From the NCBI GenBank assembly GCA_016235085.1, contig JACRMA010000029.1:1-46070 (forward strand): 46,070 nt of DNA, read 5' to 3'. Under the pieces are notes generated by a model that saw nothing but the letters and a program-made list of their open reading frames with translations, did not search any database and had not been told where the DNA came from. Shown piece by piece: positions 41,901 to 46,070 of this stretch (position 1 is its first letter; the number at the start of each line of letters is the position of its first letter). The stretch is from Candidatus Zixiibacteriota bacterium. Its GTDB lineage: Bacteria; Zixibacteria; MSB-5A5; WJJR01. Position numbers and translations under genes: made by a program.

Positions 41901-42124
41901 CGCGCAAGAAGATCGGATTGGACGTCACGGACCGCATCCGGCTGACCGTGCACTCAACGGCGCCGGTGCTGGAGGCTCTGCAGAAGCACGTGGGACGGAT
42001 AAAAGACGATACCCTGAGTGTAGAACTCGGGTTGAGGCCGGAGAAGGTTGACCGGTCGGCCGGTCACGTGATCGACCTCAATGGACAGGAAGCGACCATC
42101 ATCATTGAGCGGTCGCCCGTATAG
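38939..42124 (+). CDS. ileS: Isoleucyl-tRNA synthetase, type 2, with GXHH signature
   Basis: The 1061-residue class I synthetase charges tRNA(Ile), with a CP1 editing domain ([17 protein letters not shown]) and KMSKS at 604-608 ([14 protein letters not shown]). Length, the [10 protein letters not shown] start and [21 protein letters not shown] place it with the type-2 (eukaryote/archaea-like) IleRS group found in some bacteria. The HXGH signature reads G67-I68-H69-H70, the swapped GXHH form. From the literature on IleRS2, this swap gives very high resistance to mupirocin while keeping activity. A CX2C zinc site is seen (CEKCGGQ, CEGCQTA). The ribosome-binding site is poor (AAGAGCCC). The 5' leader (38791-38938) showed no T-box that I could recognise. 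Confidence 0.96.
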   Translation: [1061 protein letters not shown]

Positions 42125-42157
42125 AGGCGGAACGACAAACCCAGACTGGGAGAGGCC

Positions 42158-42409
42158 GTGAACAAACGCGACCTGAAAAAATTCGCGGCTTTGCCCCCCG
42201 CCAAGCACTTTGCCTCGAAGTCCGGCCGGTTCCTCTACCATTTGGACGAGGCCTTGCGGCGGATCGCCGACGGCAGCTACGGCAAGTGCGTGACCTGCGG
42301 CCAGGATATCTCCGTGGCGCGTCTGGAGGCGGTGCCGCACGCGCGGCTTTGCATCGCCTGCAAGGAAAAAGAGGAACAGGACAAGGTCCGGGCCAACAAC
42401 GACCACTGA
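42158..42409 (+). CDS. TraR/DksA-type zinc-finger protein
   Basis: The 83-residue protein starts at GTG 42158, with GGGAGAGG just upstream. It has a four-cysteine zinc finger (C44, C47, C65, C68: CVTCGQD and CIACKEKEE) after a helical segment, the layout of small TraR/DksA-like proteins (YlyA in Bacillus). Full-length DksA binds the RNA polymerase secondary channel; whether this short form does is unknown. It sits between ileS and lspA, exactly where the Gram-positive cluster has its DksA-like gene. Confidence 0.92.
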   Translation: MNKRDLKKFAALPPAKHFASKSGRFLYHLDEALRRIADGSYGKCVTCGQDISVARLEAVPHARLCIACKEKEEQDKVRANNDH

Positions 42410-42416
42410 GCCTCCA

Positions 42417-43070
42417 TTGCCTCCGAGTGATCCCACCTCCTTTGATCCCAATCAAGGGTCCGATTTGACCGTCCGTGTCCATGGCGGGCGTGCGATATGG
42501 CTTCTGCCGCTGGCCGTGGTCATCCTGGATCAAGCGACCAAGTGGGCCGTTGCCTCTTCGATGGACCTTCATCAGTCGGTCAAGGTATTCGGCGACTGGT
42601 TTTGCCTGACTTACATCCTTAATCCCGGCGGCGCGTTTGGCGTCCAGTGGAGCAATCAGGCGACGTACTTTGTCGCGGCGTTTGTGGTCATTGGCTGGAT
42701 TGGCTGGCACTTGTTTCGGGATGGCGATGAGGGGCGGCTGTCCCACTGGGCGCTGGCACTGATTTTGGGCGGGGCGATCGGGAATCTGATCGACCGGGTC
42801 GTTCTGGGCCAGGTCATCGACTTCATCGACGTGGATTTCTTCGACATGCGCATTCCCTCCTTCAATTTTGGGATTATTCAACATCCCGGCTATCTCATGG
42901 ATCGCTGGCCGACATTCAATATCGCGGATTCGGCGGTCACGGTCGGAGTGATCACGCTGCTGGTAACGCTCTGGTGGGATCCGATCTTCGGTCGCGGCCG
43001 TCAGATGGCCACGCCGCCGGCCGGTGAACCCGACACGGCCACATCGAAGGTTTCCGATTCAGTCTACTAA
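42417..43070 (+). CDS. lspA: Lipoprotein signal peptidase (signal peptidase II)
   Basis: Up to 217 residues from TTG 42417; TTG 42465 is an equally possible start, and no clear ribosome-binding site decides. Four TM segments are present (AIWLLPLAVVILDQATKWAV, ATYFVAAFVVIGWIGWHLF, WALALILGGAIGNLI, AVTVGVITLLVTLWW). The aspartyl protease dyad is D126 in GNLIDRVVLGQVIDFI and D171 in FNIADSAVTVG. It cleaves prolipoprotein signal peptides in the inner membrane. The lspA-rluD order with the zinc-finger gene and ileS upstream is conserved in many bacteria. The C-terminal ~25 residues are a Pro/Thr-rich tail. Confidence 0.95.
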   Translation: MPPSDPTSFDPNQGSDLTVRVHGGRAIWLLPLAVVILDQATKWAVASSMDLHQSVKVFGDWFCLTYILNPGGAFGVQWSNQATYFVAAFVVIGWIGWHLFRDGDEGRLSHWALALILGGAIGNLIDRVVLGQVIDFIDVDFFDMRIPSFNFGIIQHPGYLMDRWPTFNIADSAVTVGVITLLVTLWWDPIFGRGRQMATPPAGEPDTATSKVSDSVY

Positions 43071-43114
43071 CCGGCTGCTCCGCATGGCTGCGGGGCAGAG
43101 GAAGCAGGTCTGGC

Positions 43115-44101
43115 ATGCATGCAGGTCCTGAACGTTTTTCGTTCACAGTGGCGGCGGACGACGCCGGGAAACGCGTTGATCAATTCCTGACGCAGAGTCT
43201 CCCCGACGCTTCGCGGGCGCAGGTGCAGCGCGCCGCGGCTGCGGATGCCGTGCTGGTTAGCGGCAAACCGGTTCGCGTCAGCTATCGGGTACGTGAAGGC
43301 GAGTCGGTTCAGATTGATCTGATCCGTCCCGAGGATACCGGCGCCCAACCGCAACCGGAACAGATTCCCCTCAACATCGTCTATTCGGACGACGCAATCA
43401 TTGTGGTAAACAAGGCAGCGGGTATGGTTGTGCATCCTGCCGCCGGGCACCGTTCGGGCACGCTCGTCAATGCACTGCTGGGATCGAATGCGTTCTCCGG
43501 CGAAGCGATGGCCCCCAGTGACCGTCCGGGGATTGTCCATCGGCTGGACAAGGATACTTCGGGGCTGCTGATCGTGGCGAGAACCGAGCTGGCTCACCGT
43601 CGGCTCGCTGACCAGTTGAAGGATCGGACGCTGAAGCGCGTGTACCTTGCAGTTTCATGGGGGAACCTCCGCGTGCCATCCATTGGCTTCGACGGCGCGA
43701 TCGGGCGGTCGGCAACGGATCGGAAGAGGATGTCGGTAAGACCAGATGGGCGATCAGCGCGGACCAATGTGAAAGTACTCGAGCAGTTCGATTTGGCGGA
43801 CCTGTTGGAGGTATCGCTTGAAACCGGAAGAACCCACCAGATTCGCGTGCACCTGTCGCACGCAGGGCATCCGGTGGTTGGTGACGCTGCTTATGGAGGC
43901 GGCCAAGCACATCTTAAAGGTATACGGCCATCGCTACGGCTTTTGGGACGCCGTATGGTGGAGACGATCGGCCGGCCGGCATTGCATGCGCAACAGTTGT
44001 CGTTCCGCCACCCGGTCACCGGCTCGCTTCTGGAGTGTCGGATCGATCCGCCGGCGGATTTTCTGGCGTTGGTTACTATGTGCCGTAATCCTGAACATTG
44101 A
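43115..44101 (+). CDS. rluD: RluA/RluD-family 23S rRNA pseudouridine synthase
   Basis: The 328-residue enzyme has an N-terminal S4 RNA-binding domain (GKRVDQFLTQSLPDASRAQVQR, residues 18-70) and the RluA catalytic domain. The catalytic D145 is in VHRLDKDTSGLL. IVVNKAAGMVVHPAAG, GRTHQIRVHLSHAGHPVVGD and ALHAQQLSFRHPVTG complete the family set. S4 domain plus the position after lspA suggest RluD, which modifies helix 69 of 23S rRNA, although substrate assignment by eye is tentative. GAGGAAGCAGG lies upstream of the ATG. A small hairpin (CTGCTCCGCA/TGCGGGGCAG) sits between lspA and this gene. Confidence 0.93.
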   Translation: MHAGPERFSFTVAADDAGKRVDQFLTQSLPDASRAQVQRAAAADAVLVSGKPVRVSYRVREGESVQIDLIRPEDTGAQPQPEQIPLNIVYSDDAIIVVNKAAGMVVHPAAGHRSGTLVNALLGSNAFSGEAMAPSDRPGIVHRLDKDTSGLLIVARTELAHRRLADQLKDRTLKRVYLAVSWGNLRVPSIGFDGAIGRSATDRKRMSVRPDGRSARTNVKVLEQFDLADLLEVSLETGRTHQIRVHLSHAGHPVVGDAAYGGGQAHLKGIRPSLRLLGRRMVETIGRPALHAQQLSFRHPVTGSLLECRIDPPADFLALVTMCRNPEH

Positions 44102-44191
44102 ATTCAAGAAGTAATTCATGTTTGCATCTGCAAGTTCCCATAGTCACAATTGGTATTTTCCGGTTGTTGTACTTTAGAGATCGATTCGCAC

Positions 44192-44227
44192 TTGACAATT
44201 CCCGCTACTGCCATATCTAATATGGCA
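44192..44227 (+). promoter_or_regulatory. Promoter-like site with inverted repeat upstream of the subtilase
   Basis: TTGACA at 44192-44197 is followed by TGCCATATCTAATATGGCA (44209-44227), a perfect 8-bp inverted repeat with a 3-base centre. The repeat covers the place where a -10 would lie, so a bound repressor could block initiation. The leader to the ATG is about 140 bases; GGCCGC/GCGGCC (44230-44251 region) may form a hairpin in it. Confidence 0.5.
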
Positions 44228-44364
44228 AGGCCGCCAAAGTGTCGCGCGGCCAATGCCAATCGGTCACAGCGCGGTGAATCGGCGTATGGGTGCACGATGC
44301 GAGAGCAAGTTCACCGGTGTTGTGATCAAGGATTGTAAACCTTAACATCGCGGGAGGAGCACAG

Positions 44365-46070
44365 ATGCGGAAGAGCACTCTGTGGGTTTTGCTGGCCCTT
44401 AGTGCGGCCGGTGCGATGGTCCTGTTTGGTTGTTCGCAGCAGTCCCCGCTGCAATCAGGGGATACGGTGTCCACACCTGGTGTGGCATCCCCCAGCAATG
44501 ATGGGGTGGTTATTCCGGGCGAGTACATCGTCGTCCTCAAGCCGGGTGAGTCCCGGGGTCTTGGAAAGCGCGTCGCGGCGGATGCGCTCAAGGTGGCCGC
44601 GGCTGTCGGCGCGAAGCCGCAGAATGTCTACGCGACGGTGCTAAACGGATTCTCAGGCAAGCTGACTCCGGATCAGTACCAGGCGCTCTTGAATAACCCG
44701 TCGGTTGACTACATCGAGCCCAACCGCACGATTCACATGATGGCCCAGACGGTGCCGTGGGGGATCAGCAAGGTGAATGCCCCGCTGGCCCACGCACGCG
44801 GCGTACGGGGCGCGACGGTGAAAGTCGGCGTCATTGATACGGGAATCGATTACAATCATGGCGATCTGGCGGCCAACTATGCTGGTGGCATCGACTATGT
44901 CAACGGCGACAGCAACCCAATGGACGACAACGGCCATGGCACGCATGTTTCCGGCACGATCGCCGCGATCGACAACACGGTCGGTGTCCTCGGTGTGGCG
45001 CCTTCCTGCCGTCTGTACGGCGTGAAAGTCCTGAACTCGGCCGGCAGCGGGACATTTGCCAATGTCATCGCGGGCATCGACTGGTGCGCCGCCAATGGGA
45101 TGCAAGTGGCCAACATGAGCTTGGGTGCCTCCAGTGGCACCACGGCCTTGCAGACCGCGTGCGATAACGCGTATGCGGCCGGTGTCGTGATCTGTGCGGC
45201 GGCCGGCAATGGGTACGGGGCGCCGGTGTCGTACCCGGCGGCCTACTCCTCGTGTGTCGCCGTCTCTGCCACTGATCAGAACAACAACCTGGCGGTATTC
45301 TCCAATTTCGGATCGCAAGTCGACGTCGCTGCGCCTGGGGTGTCGATTTACTCCACGTATCCGGGGAACAGCTATGCCACGATGGATGGCACCAGTATGG
45401 CAACGCCGCATGCCGCCGGCGTGTGTGCGCTGATCTGGTCGACGGGCAGCTACACGACCGCATCGGCCGTCCGCACGCGGCTGACCAGCACGTGTACCGA
45501 TATCGGAGCGGCTGGATTCGACAACTACTTTGGCGACGGTCTGATCAACGCTGACGCCGCAACCGCAGGTGGCGGCGGTGGCAACCAGCCGCCCGTCGCG
45601 AACGCGAACGGCCCGTATAGCGGCACAGCCGGAACAGCGGTCTCGTTCTCTTCCGCCGGATCGAGCGATCCCGACGGGAGCATCGCCAGCTACTCGTGGA
45701 GCTTTGGCGATGGCGGAACCAGCACGCTGGCCAACCCGACGCACACGTATGCTGCGGCGGGAACCTACAACGTATCTCTGACCGTGACCGACAATCTCGG
45801 CGCAACGGGCTCAAACTCGACGACTGCAACCATCAGCAGCGGTGCCAATCAGCCGCCCGTGGCCAATGCCAACGGCCCGTATAGCGGAACTGCCGGCACC
45901 GCGGTCGCATTCTCATCGGCTGGTTCGAGTGATCCGGATGGCACAATCGCCAGCTACGCGTGGAGCTTCGGCGATGGCGGAACCAGCACGTTGGCCAACC
46001 CGACGCACACGTATGCTGCGGCGGGAACCTACAACGTATCTCTGACCGTGACCGACAATCTCGGCGCAAC
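44365..46070 (+). CDS. Lipoprotein-type subtilisin-like protease with PKD repeats (C-terminus cut)
   Basis: GGGAGGAG precedes ATG 44365; at least 568 residues run to the window edge. The signal has a lipobox-like LFGC (residues ~20-23), suggesting a lipoprotein. An inhibitor-I9-like propeptide follows (GEYIVVLKPGE, YATVLNGFSGKLT, VDYIEPNRT). The S8 catalytic domain has Asp in VGVIDTGIDYNHGDLA, His in NGHGTHVSGTIAA, Asn in CAAAGNG and Ser in GTSMATPHAAGV. After a glycine linker come PKD domains (NGPYSGTAGTAVSFSS, SWSFGDGGTSTLANPTHTY, VSLTVTDN); the second is cut at 46070. It would act at the cell surface or outside. Confidence 0.93.
   Translation, partial: MRKSTLWVLLALSAAGAMVLFGCSQQSPLQSGDTVSTPGVASPSNDGVVIPGEYIVVLKPGESRGLGKRVAADALKVAAAVGAKPQNVYATVLNGFSGKLTPDQYQALLNNPSVDYIEPNRTIHMMAQTVPWGISKVNAPLAHARGVRGATVKVGVIDTGIDYNHGDLAANYAGGIDYVNGDSNPMDDNGHGTHVSGTIAAIDNTVGVLGVAPSCRLYGVKVLNSAGSGTFANVIAGIDWCAANGMQVANMSLGASSGTTALQTACDNAYAAGVVICAAAGNGYGAPVSYPAAYSSCVAVSATDQNNNLAVFSNFGSQVDVAAPGVSIYSTYPGNSYATMDGTSMATPHAAGVCALIWSTGSYTTASAVRTRLTSTCTDIGAAGFDNYFGDGLINADAATAGGGGGNQPPVANANGPYSGTAGTAVSFSSAGSSDPDGSIASYSWSFGDGGTSTLANPTHTYAAAGTYNVSLTVTDNLGATGSNSTTATISSGANQPPVANANGPYSGTAGTAVAFSSAGSSDPDGTIASYAWSFGDGGTSTLANPTHTYAAAGTYNVSLTVTDNLGA
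45583..46070 (+). repeat. Near-identical 264-bp tandem repeat encoding PKD domains
   Basis: Unit 1 is 45583-45846 and unit 2 starts at 45847 and is truncated by the window edge. The last ~110 visible bases of unit 2 match unit 1 with only a few differences, so the duplication is recent or kept uniform by gene conversion. Confidence 0.9.

Noticed and set aside
44228-44364. Cyclic-di-GMP or other riboswitch in the subtilase leader
   Set aside because: There is some pairing (GGCCGC/GCGGCC), but none of the conserved GEMM sequence elements are present.

Overview
The window is high-G+C chromosomal DNA of a diderm (Gram-negative-type) bacterium. Evidence for this is a heptosyltransferase-like GT9 enzyme, a beta-barrel-like domain fused to signal peptide peptidase, a Bat-type (MoxR/DUF58/VWA) cassette, bactofilin and an NtrBC-like two-component pair. 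The mix of these genes with a cohesin/dockerin-like secreted protein, PKD-domain proteases, a DivIVA cluster and many dispersed palindromic repeats suggests an uncultured lineage of the FCB group, for example candidate phylum Zixibacteria. That placement is an inference from gene content and style. I saw no rRNA, tRNA, CRISPR array, prophage or transposase gene.

Layout. 1-7432 (minus): bactofilin, a small two-TM protein, MoxR ATPase, DUF58 protein, endonuclease IV, a TPR protein with a degenerate peptidase-MA-like domain, and a BatA-like VWA protein cut by the window edge. 7433-7958: non-coding, with two long perfect hairpins. 7959-8732: a methyltransferase of lower G+C. 8832-13151 (minus): GluRS, a secreted protein and RarA, probably one transcription unit. 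13229-15448: a DUF3566-like membrane protein, a YjbQ protein and a double-PDZ protein. 15771-21639: glutaminyl-tRNA synthetase (minus), a repeat-filled divergent region, then overlapping gatE and gatD (plus), encoding the archaeal-type Glu-tRNA(Gln) amidotransferase. 21725-24950 (minus): SDR oxidoreductase, methyltransferase, MATE exporter. 25293-30761 (plus): SpoU methyltransferase, a secreted DUF4097-like protein, a barrel-SppA fusion and a double-ACT protein. 30842-34030 (plus): EIIA-Ntr-like protein, membrane histidine kinase and sigma54 activator. 34070-35188 (minus): GT9. 35299-44101 (plus): a version of the Gram-positive ylmE-divIVA-ileS-lspA-rluD cluster, containing a broken purine nucleoside phosphorylase gene and a cohesin/dockerin-like gene. 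44365-end: a secreted subtilase with PKD repeats, cut by the right edge.

The main biological point is glutamine decoding. A bacterial GlnRS, a bacterial-type GluRS and a complete GatDE pair lie within about 10 kb. GatDE is described as the archaeal route to Gln-tRNA(Gln), so finding it in a bacterium that also has GlnRS is unexpected. Other points of note are an IleRS of the type-2 class with a swapped GXHH signature motif, RarA lacking the Walker-B glutamate, an outer-membrane-barrel/SppA fusion, a punA gene with an internal deletion and frameshift, and several families of short palindromic repeats. Copies of two of these families differ by compensatory changes in the two hairpin arms.
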